From positions 1-16,721 of the forward strand of contig CAVFRF010000068.1 in the NCBI GenBank assembly GCA_963624975.1: DNA of 16,721 nt. Direction: 5' to 3'. Position numbers and translations under genes: made by a program. Positions 7,412-15,286 of this stretch are shown here, piece by piece. Numbering within the stretch: position 1 is the stretch's first letter; the number at the start of each line of letters is the position of its first letter. Below the pieces are notes generated by a model. The model did no database searches, was not told the DNA's origin, and worked only from the letters and a program-made list of their open reading frames with translations. This DNA is from CAVLCC01 sp963624975 (GTDB lineage: Bacteria > Actinomycetota > Coriobacteriia > Coriobacteriales > CADBOM01).

Positions 7412-10153
7412 CTATAGAGCACCTAGCGTCTGCAGGGAGGTACGGAGCACATTGGCCGCCTTGCCGGTGGTCGCGTCGCTGGTGTCCTCCACAACTATTG
7501 CAATCGATACGCTCTTGCCGTTTGCCGTCGCGGTTCCGATGAACCACGAGTTGTCGGTGGTGCTGCTGGTCTGCGCGGTGCCCGTCTTGCCATAGACCTC
7601 GGCTCCGTCGACTGCCGCGGCCGTGCCGGTGCCGAACTCCACGCATTCCGTCATGGCCTGCTTGACCTGCTCTGCGGCGTCGGCCGTGCAGGCCTGCGAG
7701 TACACGGAGGTCGCCGTGGTCTTCACGATGGCTCCCTCCGGACTGGTCACGTTCTTCACCACGTGAGGCGTCATGATGGTGCCGTTGTTGGCGATGGCGC
7801 TGGCCACCATGCACATCTCGGTTACCGTGGTCTGCGGTCCTGCCGGGCTGGCATGCTCGCCAACGGGCTGGCCCACTGCCGACCACGCGGTCTCCCACTT
7901 GGTCATCTCGCTGGGTTTGGGCATGAGCGACTCCGCGATGCCGAAGTCGGTGTCGATGGTGTCGCCGAAGCCGAACGCCTTGGCCACCTTGACCAGGTTG
8001 TCGGCTCCCATCTGGTCGCCCACCTGCGCGAACACCACGTTGCTCGAGTAGGCGAACGCACGGTCGAGCGACACGGTGCCCAGGCTGCTCTCGCCAGAGC
8101 TCGTGATCTTGCCCCCGCCGATCTCGATGGAGCCGGGGGAGTCGTACTTGGTGTCCAGCGTGGCGATGCCAAGGTCGATGGCACCCGCCAGCGTTACGGT
8201 CTTGAACGTGGATCCGGGCGTGTAGAGGCCCTGCGTGGCCCTGTTGAACAGCGCGTCGGAGCTCGAGCTTCCGTCGAGGTACTGGTCCACGTCGCCCAGG
8301 TCGTAGGTGGGGGAGGACGCCATCGCCAGCACCTCGCCGGTGGACGGGTCCATCACCACCACGGCGCCGGCCTTGCTGCCCAGCACGTCTTGCGCCGCCC
8401 TCTGGATCTCGGAGTTGATGGTGAGCGTTACGTCGTTGCCGGGGTTCGAGCCGCCCGAGAGCGACGTGATGGCGCCCGATATGGTGGAGAAGTTCTTGTT
8501 GCCCGTGAGGGTGTCGTTCTGCGAGGCCTCCACTCCCGACGTGCCGTAGCGCGTGGAGTAGTAGCCCACCACGTGCGACGCGAGGTCGCCCTCGGGGTAC
8601 TCGCGCGAGTAGTAGCCGTCGGACTGCTGCACCGACTTGGCCAGCACCACGCCGTCGGACGTGACGATCGAGCCTCGCTGGATCTTCTCGCTCTTGGCCA
8701 GCGTGTGGTTGTTGCTGGGCATTTGCTGGATGCCCTCGGCCCTCACCACCATGATGCCGGTGAGGTTGGCGATGAGCAGCGCGAACAGCGCCGAGAACAC
8801 CACGAGTATGCGGGTGAGCCTCTTGCCCAGCGCCACGCGGCCCAGCACTCCGCTGGAGTTGAGGCCGCGCGACACCATAGTGATCTCGGTTCCGGTGCCC
8901 GTGCCGTCGTCGCCGGTGCGCAGCAGCAGTCCCACCACGATGAAGCTCGCTATGAGCGACGAGCCGCCCTGGCTCATGAAGGGCAGCGTAACGCCGGTGA
9001 GGGGGATAAGCCCGGTCACGCCGCCCACGATCACGAACGCCTGGAACGAGATGGACGCGGTGAGGCCCACGGCCGCGAACGCGTCCACGTCCCTGCGCGC
9101 GCGGGCCGCCGTGGCAAAGCCCCTGATGCAGAACAGCACGAACAGCAGCAGCACGCCCGAGGCGCCCAGAAGGCCCGTCTCCTCGGCGATGGCCGCGAAG
9201 ATGAAGTCGCTCTCGACCACGGGGATCGAGGTGGGCATGCCGCGCCCGATGCCCGATCCGAAGAGGCCTCCGTCGGCCATGGAGTACAGCGCCTGCACCA
9301 GCTGGTAGCCCTGGTCCTGCGCATAGTCGAACGGGTTGATCCATATGTCCACGCGCGAGCGCACGTGCGCCATGGTGAAGTAGAGCGCGACGGCCGCCAC
9401 CGCCAGCAGCGCCAAGCTCACCAGCACGTAGCTGATGCGCCCGGTGCACACGTAGATCATCACGAGGAAGAGGCCGAAGAACAGCAGCGCGCTGCCCAGG
9501 TCCTTCTCGAACACCACGACCAGAAGCGCCAGCGCCAGCATGATGAGCAGCGGGAACAGCGTCTTGAAGTCGGGGATCGAGATGCGGCCGATGCGGCGTT
9601 GCGACACCGAGAGCATCTCGCGGTTGTCGGCCATGTAGGCCGCCAGGAACAGCACGATGAGCACCTTGGCGATCTCGCCCGGCTGGAACGACATGCCGCC
9701 GATGCTCAGCCAGATCTTGGAGCCGTAGTGCTCCACGCCCACCGCGGCGGGTAGCAGCATGAGCAAGATGCCGAACAGCATCATGGTGTACTTGTAGCGC
9801 GCGATCTCGGAGATGGAGCGCACCAGCACCAGCGTGATGAGCATGAGCGCCACGCCGGCGAACAGCCACATGAGCTGGTTGACCGCCAGCTCGGGGGCCA
9901 GCCTGAACACGAACGCGATGCCGATGCCGGAGAGCGCGTAGGTGATGGGCAATATGGCGTTGTCGGAGTTGGGTGCCAGCTTGCAGATGGCGAAGTGCGA
10001 CACCATGAACGCCACGAACAGCCCGATGGGCACCGCGAAGGCCTCGATCGTGAGGGGGTTGCCCGACGTTACCGCGGACATCACGAACAAGAGGGCCAGC
10101 ACCGGGGTGGCTCCGAGTATCAGATATAGCTCTGTCGACCTCCACTTGAACAT
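7412..10153 (-). CDS. rodA-pbpA: RodA/FtsW (SEDS) glycosyltransferase fused to class B penicillin-binding protein
   Basis: One unbroken 913-residue frame joins two proteins that normally pair as separate chains. Residues 1-430 are a SEDS polymerase with about ten membrane helices and the family signatures FQPGEIAKV, EKDLGSALLFF (essential Asp D218), SDFIFAAIAEE and the PFMSQGGSS segment. A further helix near 448-470 is the usual N-terminal anchor of a class B PBP. The transpeptidase follows with RGSI, STFK (S648, K651), SSN (703-705) and KTGTAQ (K856). The expected job is to polymerise lipid II into glycan and crosslink it, for elongation or septation. It lies where mycobacteria have rodA then pbpA. 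The start ATG has AGGAAGAG seven bases upstream; that site overlaps the pstP stop, suggesting coupled translation. Both active sites look intact. Confidence 0.96.
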   Translation of the reverse strand: MFKWRSTELYLILGATPVLALLFVMSAVTSGNPLTIEAFAVPIGLFVAFMVSHFAICKLAPNSDNAILPITYALSGIGIAFVFRLAPELAVNQLMWLFAGVALMLITLVLVRSISEIARYKYTMMLFGILLMLLPAAVGVEHYGSKIWLSIGGMSFQPGEIAKVLIVLFLAAYMADNREMLSVSQRRIGRISIPDFKTLFPLLIMLALALLVVVFEKDLGSALLFFGLFLVMIYVCTGRISYVLVSLALLAVAAVALYFTMAHVRSRVDIWINPFDYAQDQGYQLVQALYSMADGGLFGSGIGRGMPTSIPVVESDFIFAAIAEETGLLGASGVLLLFVLFCIRGFATAARARRDVDAFAAVGLTASISFQAFVIVGGVTGLIPLTGVTLPFMSQGGSSLIASFIVVGLLLRTGDDGTGTGTEITMVSRGLNSSGVLGRVALGKRLTRILVVFSALFALLIANLTGIMVVRAEGIQQMPSNNHTLAKSEKIQRGSIVTSDGVVLAKSVQQSDGYYSREYPEGDLASHVVGYYSTRYGTSGVEASQNDTLTGNKNFSTISGAITSLSGGSNPGNDVTLTINSEIQRAAQDVLGSKAGAVVVMDPSTGEVLAMASSPTYDLGDVDQYLDGSSSSDALFNRATQGLYTPGSTFKTVTLAGAIDLGIATLDTKYDSPGSIEIGGGKITSSGESSLGTVSLDRAFAYSSNVVFAQVGDQMGADNLVKVAKAFGFGDTIDTDFGIAESLMPKPSEMTKWETAWSAVGQPVGEHASPAGPQTTVTEMCMVASAIANNGTIMTPHVVKNVTSPEGAIVKTTATSVYSQACTADAAEQVKQAMTECVEFGTGTAAAVDGAEVYGKTGTAQTSSTTDNSWFIGTATANGKSVSIAIVVEDTSDATTGKAANVLRTSLQTLGAL

Positions 10154-10166
10154 GGGTATGCTCTTC

Positions 10167-11333
10167 CTAATCGTCGGAGGTCTGGCCGGCCGAGCCGTCG
10201 GCTTCGGGCTGGACGGACTGCTCGCTCGTGGCCTGCTGCTGCGAGATGCTGTCGGTGGCCTTCACCTGGCTCTCGTAGTCCTGCACCACCTTCTCGGCCT
10301 CGTCGAGGGTGTCGAACTGGATGCCCGACTCCAGCTTCTGCGCCGTGATGTCGGGAAGCTTGGACGTTTGCACCCCGGTGTTGCGCACAAGCTCCTGAAA
10401 GCCCATGCCGCCGATGGAGTCCATCCGCCCGCTGTAGAGGCACACGTACCCGTTCTCGGACACGAGGTATGCGGAGTTCTTCACGTAGAGGCCGAACGCT
10501 CCCAGCGCGCAGGCGATGAGCGCTATGGCCACGATGGAGAACACCAGCGCCGACCACTTGCGCTTCTTCTTGGCGGCTATGGCCACCTCGCTCATCTGGC
10601 GCACGTCGTCCACGTTGGCCACGATCACCGTGACGTTGTCGGAACCGCCATGCGCCTTGGCAAGCTCCACCAGCTGGTTGGCGGCTCTCTGTGGATTGTC
10701 GAAGCTGCTCAGGGTCTGGACGATCTCTTCCTTGGACACCATGCCGTGCAGACCGTCGGAGCACAGCAGGATGCGGTCGCCCTTCTTCACGTCGAACTGG
10801 AACACGTCGGGCACCATGTTGGGGTCGGACCCCAGCGCTCTGGTGATGATGGAGCGCGACGGGTGGGTCTTGGCCTCCTCCTCGGTGATCTGGCCGCTTT
10901 CGATGAGCGACGCGATGAGCGAATGGTCGTGGGTGAGCTGCTCCAGCTCGCCGTTGCGCAGCCTGTAGCACCTGGAGTCGCCGACCTGCGCCACCGCCAT
11001 CACCGAGCCGTCGATCACCGCGGCGGTGAGCGTGGTGCCCATGCCGGGACGGCCTCGACCCATGTACGCGGCTTCCATCACCGCGCGGTTGGCCTCTTCC
11101 ACGGCCTCCACGAGAGCCTGCGCGTCGGCCACCATCGGGGCCTCTTCGGCCATCGTCTCCACCGCGATCTGGCTGGCGACCTCGCCGGCCTCCTGCCCTC
11201 CGATGCCGTCGGCCACCACCAGAAGCGGGGTCTTCACCAGCATCGAGTCTTCGTTTTGCTCGCGCACGCAGCCCACGTCGGACTTGGCTCCGACCACGAT
11301 GGGCATCTTGTGCTTTGGGTCTTTGGGGGTCAT
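10167..11333 (-). CDS. pstP: Membrane-anchored PP2C-type Ser/Thr phosphatase
   Basis: This 388-residue metal-dependent phosphatase reverses phosphorylation by the kinases of the operon. The PPM domain (about 12-240) shows SDVGxVReqNED, the metal ligand D42 in ADGIGG, GTTLTA, VGDSRCYRL, D193 in SDGLHGM and D232 in GGSDN. After a basic AKKKRK stretch there is one membrane helix (about 260-284), and then an outer region of roughly 100 residues ending in a Gln/Ser/Asp-rich tail. The outer part is shorter than what I recall for mycobacterial PstP, and no domain is recognised in it. The ATG overlaps the fhaB stop by four bases (ATGA, 11330-11333), so the two are probably translationally coupled. 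The RodA-PBP fusion starts 13 bases after its stop. Confidence 0.96.
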   Translation of the reverse strand: MTPKDPKHKMPIVVGAKSDVGCVREQNEDSMLVKTPLLVVADGIGGQEAGEVASQIAVETMAEEAPMVADAQALVEAVEEANRAVMEAAYMGRGRPGMGTTLTAAVIDGSVMAVAQVGDSRCYRLRNGELEQLTHDHSLIASLIESGQITEEEAKTHPSRSIITRALGSDPNMVPDVFQFDVKKGDRILLCSDGLHGMVSKEEIVQTLSSFDNPQRAANQLVELAKAHGGSDNVTVIVANVDDVRQMSEVAIAAKKKRKWSALVFSIVAIALIACALGAFGLYVKNSAYLVSENGYVCLYSGRMDSIGGMGFQELVRNTGVQTSKLPDITAQKLESGIQFDTLDEAEKVVQDYESQVKATDSISQQQATSEQSVQPEADGSAGQTSDD

Positions 11334-11743
11334 TCCCTGCCTACCTTGATCGCCACGTCTCCGATTGTGATCTCGTCGCCTTTGCGAAGGATGGTGGGCT
11401 GCAGGAGCCTCTGCCCGTTGAGCAGAGTTCCGTTGGTAGACTGCAGATCCTCAACCACGAGGTCTTTGCCGTTGATCATGAACCTTGCATGCTTTCCCGA
11501 CACGAAAGAGTCGCCGATCACGATGTCGGCGCCAGGCGACCTGCCCACCACGACAGGCCCCGTGACCTTGATCTTGACCCCCAGAAGCTCCTTGGGGCCG
11601 CGCTCGACCTTGATGTTCCAGCCGTGCTCCTTGCGACGCTGGTCCTTCACCAGACCCACGCCCGTGCGCATCACGGCGAACAGGAACAGGTAGAGCAGCG
11701 CGATCAGGAGAATTCTCCCGATCCATAGTGCGACGTCTATCAA
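11330..11743 (-). CDS. fhaB: Small membrane-anchored FHA-domain protein
   Basis: The 137-residue product has an N-terminal membrane helix (about 4-25), then a cytosolic FHA domain (about 44-137) that binds phosphothreonine. The FHA hallmarks are present: GR (67-68), SGKH (82-85) and STNGT (102-106). The mycobacterial homologue FhaB/FipA is of similar size, is encoded in the same position, is phosphorylated by the neighbouring kinases and helps cell division under stress; the same role is inferred here. Translation begins at TTG (11743) behind AGAAAGGA, which itself overlaps the fhaA stop codon. Its own stop overlaps the pstP start. The tight packing suggests equal, coupled production of FhaA, FhaB and PstP. 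Confidence 0.94.
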   Translation of the reverse strand: MIDVALWIGRILLIALLYLFLFAVMRTGVGLVKDQRRKEHGWNIKVERGPKELLGVKIKVTGPVVVGRSPGADIVIGDSFVSGKHARFMINGKDLVVEDLQSTNGTLLNGQRLLQPTILRKGDEITIGDVAIKVGRE

Positions 11744-11746
11744 AGG

Positions 11747-12865
11747 TTATCCTTTCTGAAAGATCATCACGGTGGTGCCGAAGGTGATCTGGTCGCCGAA
11801 CCTGAGCTTGGAGCGCGAGATGGGACGGCCGTTGACCTTGGTGCCGTTGGTGGAGCCGAGGTCTTCGATCGACCAGTTGCCCATGTCGTCCATCTCGAGT
11901 CGGGCATGGTTGCGCGACACGCTGCCGTCGGGAATGCAGATGTCGCAATGGGTCTCGCGTCCCACCATCATGTTGCGGTAGTCGAGCGAGATGCGCTCGC
12001 CGGTGCGCGCGTTTTCGAGCACGCCCTGGTATCCGTAGCCGGCGTTGCGGTCGCTGCCGGAGGGGGAGTGGCCGTGCGAGGCCGCGTACTCGTCGTAGCT
12101 GCCGTACCCGCCGCCCTGGTTGGCGTCGCTGGCCTCGGGCTGGTAGGGGTCGTCGTAGCCGGCGGCCTCGGAGCGCCTGGCATGCGAACCCGCCGCCATC
12201 GCGCCCGCGCCCGCGCTTGCTGCCGCAGCTCCCATGTCTGCGCCCAGCCCGATGGCATCCAGCGCGGCATCCACGTCGGAGCCGGGCGTCGCGGCGTATC
12301 CGCCTGCGCCGCTGCGCACCGGCTGCACCTTGACGGGAGCCTGGGGCTGGCGCGGGTCGTCCTGGCTGCGCCTGCTGGTGCCGCCGGGACGGCGGGGATT
12401 GGAGTTTCTGGAGGGGATGGGCTCTCTAGAGCCCTTGGCGAAGTTGTCGAGGCCGTAGTACTCGGCCTCCTCCTCGCGAAGCTCGGCGATGATGTTGGAG
12501 GTCACCACCTCGGCGATCACATGGAACTTGCCGCTCTTTAGGCCGTCGTCGGCGATGAACCTCACCAGCGGGCGGCACTCCAGCGTGAGGTCGGCGTCGC
12601 CCGCCGCGCCCACGAGAAACGTCTCGATCTCTCCCGCCATCGTGGGATAGAAGCCGAACAGCCTCTTGTCGTCGTTGTCGTTTACCAGAACGGTGTAGAG
12701 GGTGGGCGCGTACTGCATCCCCTTGCCCACGAGCTTGCCGCGGTGCATCTCCTTCTCGCACTTCTTGGCGATCTGCGTGGGCTCTATGGGGGATTTGAAT
12801 ACCGAGCTTGCCATGCCGTCGAACGCGTCGTCGACCTTTCCCTCGAATTTAGAGAAGATTCCCAA
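11747..12865 (-). CDS. fhaA: FHA-domain protein with N-terminal DUF3662 domain
   Basis: The 372-residue cytosolic adaptor has an N-terminal DUF3662 (FhaA_N) domain, about 1-125, starting GIFSKFEGKVDDAFDG; a long low-complexity linker (about 130-290) rich in Gly, Ala, Ser, Pro and Arg; and a C-terminal FHA domain with R303 in VGRETHCDI, SRNH and N340 in STNGT. In mycobacteria FhaA binds phosphorylated cell-wall factors such as MviN/MurJ through the FHA domain and is a kinase target; that role is inferred here. The start is TTG, with a full AGGAGGA seven bases upstream; no ATG is available at this N terminus. It follows the upstream kinase by 115 bases, the widest gap in the operon, so a secondary promoter there is possible though none is obvious. 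Confidence 0.95.
   Translation of the reverse strand: MGIFSKFEGKVDDAFDGMASSVFKSPIEPTQIAKKCEKEMHRGKLVGKGMQYAPTLYTVLVNDNDDKRLFGFYPTMAGEIETFLVGAAGDADLTLECRPLVRFIADDGLKSGKFHVIAEVVTSNIIAELREEEAEYYGLDNFAKGSREPIPSRNSNPRRPGGTSRRSQDDPRQPQAPVKVQPVRSGAGGYAATPGSDVDAALDAIGLGADMGAAAASAGAGAMAAGSHARRSEAAGYDDPYQPEASDANQGGGYGSYDEYAASHGHSPSGSDRNAGYGYQGVLENARTGERISLDYRNMMVGRETHCDICIPDGSVSRNHARLEMDDMGNWSIEDLGSTNGTKVNGRPISRSKLRFGDQITFGTTVMIFQKG
11750..11757 (-). promoter_or_regulatory. Ribosome binding site of fhaB, decides the TTG start
   Basis: AGAAAGGA on the minus strand is six bases upstream of the TTG at 11743. It is embedded in the last codons of fhaA, whose TAA stop (11749-11747) lies between the site and the start. 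This geometry points to translational coupling. Confidence 0.75.
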
Positions 12866-12872
12866 CTCGAAG

Positions 12873-12880
12873 TCCTCCTA
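12873..12880 (-). promoter_or_regulatory. Ribosome binding site of fhaA, decides the TTG start
   Basis: TAGGAGGA on the minus strand is a perfect match to the anti-Shine-Dalgarno core and lies seven bases before the TTG at 12865. It fixes that codon as the start. Confidence 0.85.
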
Positions 12881-12980
12881 AACGCATCTGGTCAAATGCC
12901 TGGCCGCGCCTCGGGGCACGTGCCGCATGCTTGTGTACTTCTGCATCGCCTTGGGCTTGCGGTCTATCCGTCCGGGCTGC

Positions 12981-15104
12981 CTATCTGCCCTGGGGGTCGT
13001 GCATCCACACGGCCAGCAGCATCGCAGCCAGCGGAACCGCCATCGCCGCCACGGCCATAGGCGAGAACGCCTCGCCCGCAATGCCGCCCGTCGTGGCGCC
13101 CAATGCTCTCGAAACCACAATTATAGCCATCGCCGCCGCTGAACCGGCAAGGCAGAGCGCCTTGTTTCCGTGTTTGGCTAGGAGGCGCATAGCCACGGTG
13201 GACGCCACCCATCCCGCGGCATCTATCCACACCCATGGCTGCGCGTACACGTTGGAGGCGGCGAGGTCGGTGGCGGTGCTGTGCGAGGCGAACGCCAGAC
13301 CCGAGGCGAAGATGTCGGACGCGCCCGTGATGGGGAACACCGTGACCATGAGCGCGGCTCCCAGCACCGAGGTGAGCACGGCGTCGCGAAGCTCGAGGCA
13401 CCAGCCGCACAAGAGCGGCTGCATGTAGGCCATCGATATGCAGCCCAGGCACGGCGCGGCCAGGCCGCATGTGGCGGCGACTCCGTCGAGCCTGCCGATG
13501 AAGGCCCACCATATGGCCGAGATCGCCAGCGCGATGGCGCCGTTGGCAACGTATCCCGCGGCTATGGCCCCGGCGCCCAGAAGCGCCAGCGCCGCAGCCG
13601 AGCCGACCCTGGGCCACAGCGCGCCCACGGCTCCCACCGCGCATGCCACGATGGCCGTGATGAGCGGCAGCGCAAGCCCGGTGCTCGCCAGCGCCTGGTC
13701 CATCATGGCGGCCGACGCGAGGCCGTTGACTCCCAGCAGCCCCACCACGGCGCACGATGCCGCGCTGGCGACCCGCGCCACCACGCGCGCCGCCTTGGGC
13801 GATATGCAGTTGCGGATCTGCGGCAGCTCCTTGGCGGGCATGCGCTGGTCGTACGACTCGTCGGCGGCGCGTCCCTGGGTTTGGCGGGCGCGCTTCGCCG
13901 TGTCTCGCGAGCGCGACCTGCCACGGACCCGCGTCTTGGCCGTCGCTCCGTCTCCGTCGTCCAGCTCCTCGGTCGAGCCCGGGTCCGCGCCTTGCGGGAC
14001 GTTCTCGACATCGTCGTCGGGGAGTCCTAGCGACTTGCGCCTGAGCGCGGCCATACGCTCCTGCGGGCTGCCCAGCGCCACGTCGTCCTGCAGGGTCTCC
14101 ACGAGCTTGCCCATGCGCGACTTGCCGGTCTTCGGGTCGCCCAGGAAGGGCATGAGCGCCGACACGAACTTCTCCACCGATGTGAACCTGCCGCCAGGGT
14201 CGAGGCTCATGGCCTGGAACAGCACGTCGTCTATCGCGGGGTCGAGCGAAGGGTCCGTGGCCGAGGGGATGACGATGCGCGCGCTGCGAAGCTCGCTGAG
14301 CGACTGGTCGAAGGTGGGCGCCACGAACGGGTTCTCGCCCACTATAAGCTCGTACACCAGCACGGCGAACGCCCACTGGTCGGTGCGAGCCGTGACCTCG
14401 AGGCCCTCGATCTGCTCGGGAGGCATGTAGCCGATGGTGCCGCCCACGGCAGCGCCGTACATCCCGGGAATGTGCGTTGCGAGCGGGGCCTCGGGAGCGT
14501 CGTCGCCATCGGGCGCATCGTTGCCGGCATCCGCGCCGGCTCCCAGTCCCGCAAGCCTCGGCACGAACCTGCTGGAAGCCAGCTTGCCAATTCCGAAATC
14601 GGTGACCTTGCTGGTGCCCGAGGTGTCTACGAGTATGTTGTCGGGCTTCACATCGAGGTGAAGCACATGGTGCTGGTGGGCGTGCTGCAGCGCCTTGCCC
14701 ACGTTCTGCACCACCGAGGCGATCTCGTCGAGGTTGAGCTTGCGCGGGATGCGGTCCATGAGGGTGCCCAGCGACATGCCGTCCACGAACTCCATGATCA
14801 GCAGCGCCTCGTCGCCCTCGATCTCGAAGTCGTACACGTTCACTATGCGCGAGTCGTGCAGCTGCGCCGCGGTGCGGGCCTCCTCCAGCCCCGGGGCCAT
14901 GGCCTGATGCGAATCGTGCGGCAGCGGTATGCGCTTGATGGCCACGTTGCGCTGGATCCGGGTGTCCCAGGCGAGGTTGACCGTGCCGCCGCTGCCCGAG
15001 CCCAGGCTCTCCTGCACCACGTAGCGGTTGAGCAGAAGGCCGGGGTTCGATGCGTTGCCGCGCGGGCTTGCCTCGGGTCTGCTGGGCGAGAAATCGGGTT
15101 GCAA
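12981..15104 (-). CDS. Ser/Thr protein kinase with polytopic C-terminal membrane domain
   Basis: The 707-residue protein has a Hanks-type kinase domain (about 28-320): glycine loop GSGSGGTV (35-42), K57, E75, HLD (149-151) with K153 and N156, DFG 169-171, and PPE 228-230. The usual HRD arginine is leucine, so it is a non-RD kinase. Between DFG and the GGTIGY segment lies an insertion of roughly 35-40 residues rich in Gly, Ala and Asp. A charged linker (about 325-435) leads to a hydrophobic region (436-702) with several membrane segments, perhaps eight to ten, and two CxxC motifs (552/555, 566/569). I do not recognise this C-terminal domain. It heads the fhaA-pknB operon and probably feeds the same FHA adaptors and phosphatase; the signal it senses is unknown. 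The start is TTG at 15104 behind GGAGG. Confidence 0.92.
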   Translation of the reverse strand: MQPDFSPSRPEASPRGNASNPGLLLNRYVVQESLGSGSGGTVNLAWDTRIQRNVAIKRIPLPHDSHQAMAPGLEEARTAAQLHDSRIVNVYDFEIEGDEALLIMEFVDGMSLGTLMDRIPRKLNLDEIASVVQNVGKALQHAHQHHVLHLDVKPDNILVDTSGTSKVTDFGIGKLASSRFVPRLAGLGAGADAGNDAPDGDDAPEAPLATHIPGMYGAAVGGTIGYMPPEQIEGLEVTARTDQWAFAVLVYELIVGENPFVAPTFDQSLSELRSARIVIPSATDPSLDPAIDDVLFQAMSLDPGGRFTSVEKFVSALMPFLGDPKTGKSRMGKLVETLQDDVALGSPQERMAALRRKSLGLPDDDVENVPQGADPGSTEELDDGDGATAKTRVRGRSRSRDTAKRARQTQGRAADESYDQRMPAKELPQIRNCISPKAARVVARVASAASCAVVGLLGVNGLASAAMMDQALASTGLALPLITAIVACAVGAVGALWPRVGSAAALALLGAGAIAAGYVANGAIALAISAIWWAFIGRLDGVAATCGLAAPCLGCISMAYMQPLLCGWCLELRDAVLTSVLGAALMVTVFPITGASDIFASGLAFASHSTATDLAASNVYAQPWVWIDAAGWVASTVAMRLLAKHGNKALCLAGSAAAMAIIVVSRALGATTGGIAGEAFSPMAVAAMAVPLAAMLLAVWMHDPQGR

Positions 15105-15286
15105 TGTGCCTCCACAGGTGGTTCGTTTTAGATTCGTTTCGATTTGCTGCAGGCTGTCGGGGGCCGAGATGCGACCGTTCGCGCACGCTCGCTACCTCGT
15201 ATTTTGCCACCGACTCCCCAATTGTAACCGTTTTGCCCAAACCCGGCTTGAGTTTGAAGTTTTGTGTTAAGATTCCTTCTGCTAAT
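15105..15286. promoter_or_regulatory. Divergent intergenic region holding promoters of the kinase operon and tRNA-Leu
   Basis: This 182-base gap separates two divergent transcription units and is visibly richer in A+T than the genes. On the minus strand, TACAAT (15226-15221) is a five-of-six match to a -10 box, but no good -35 is found upstream of it. On the plus strand, TAAGAT (15268-15273) could be the -10 of tRNA-Leu; the only nearby -35-like box, TTGAGT (15248-15253), is 14 bases away, which is short. No coding frame is seen. Individual promoter elements are tentative. Confidence 0.4.
15109..15113 (-). promoter_or_regulatory. Ribosome binding site of the first kinase gene
   Basis: GGAGG on the minus strand precedes the TTG at 15104 by four bases, slightly closer than usual. 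No ATG or GTG in the right frame is nearer, so TTG is the best start. Confidence 0.6.

Noticed and set aside
7763..9754. Long plus-strand frame (about 660 codons) opposite the RodA-PBP gene
   Set aside because: Arg/His/Ala-rich low-information translation with no domain; shadow of the real gene.
7401..10145. A 900-codon open frame on the minus strand in another frame, overlapping the RodA-PBP gene
   Set aside because: Its translation is Arg/His/Gly-rich without any family motif, typical of a GC-rich shadow frame; the overlapping frame shows all SEDS and PBP motifs.
12915..12924. Perfect palindrome GGCACGTGCC in the gap between the first kinase and fhaA, a possible operator
   Set aside because: A 10-base GC-rich palindrome is likely by chance here, it is not repeated nearby, and no promoter elements are evident around it.
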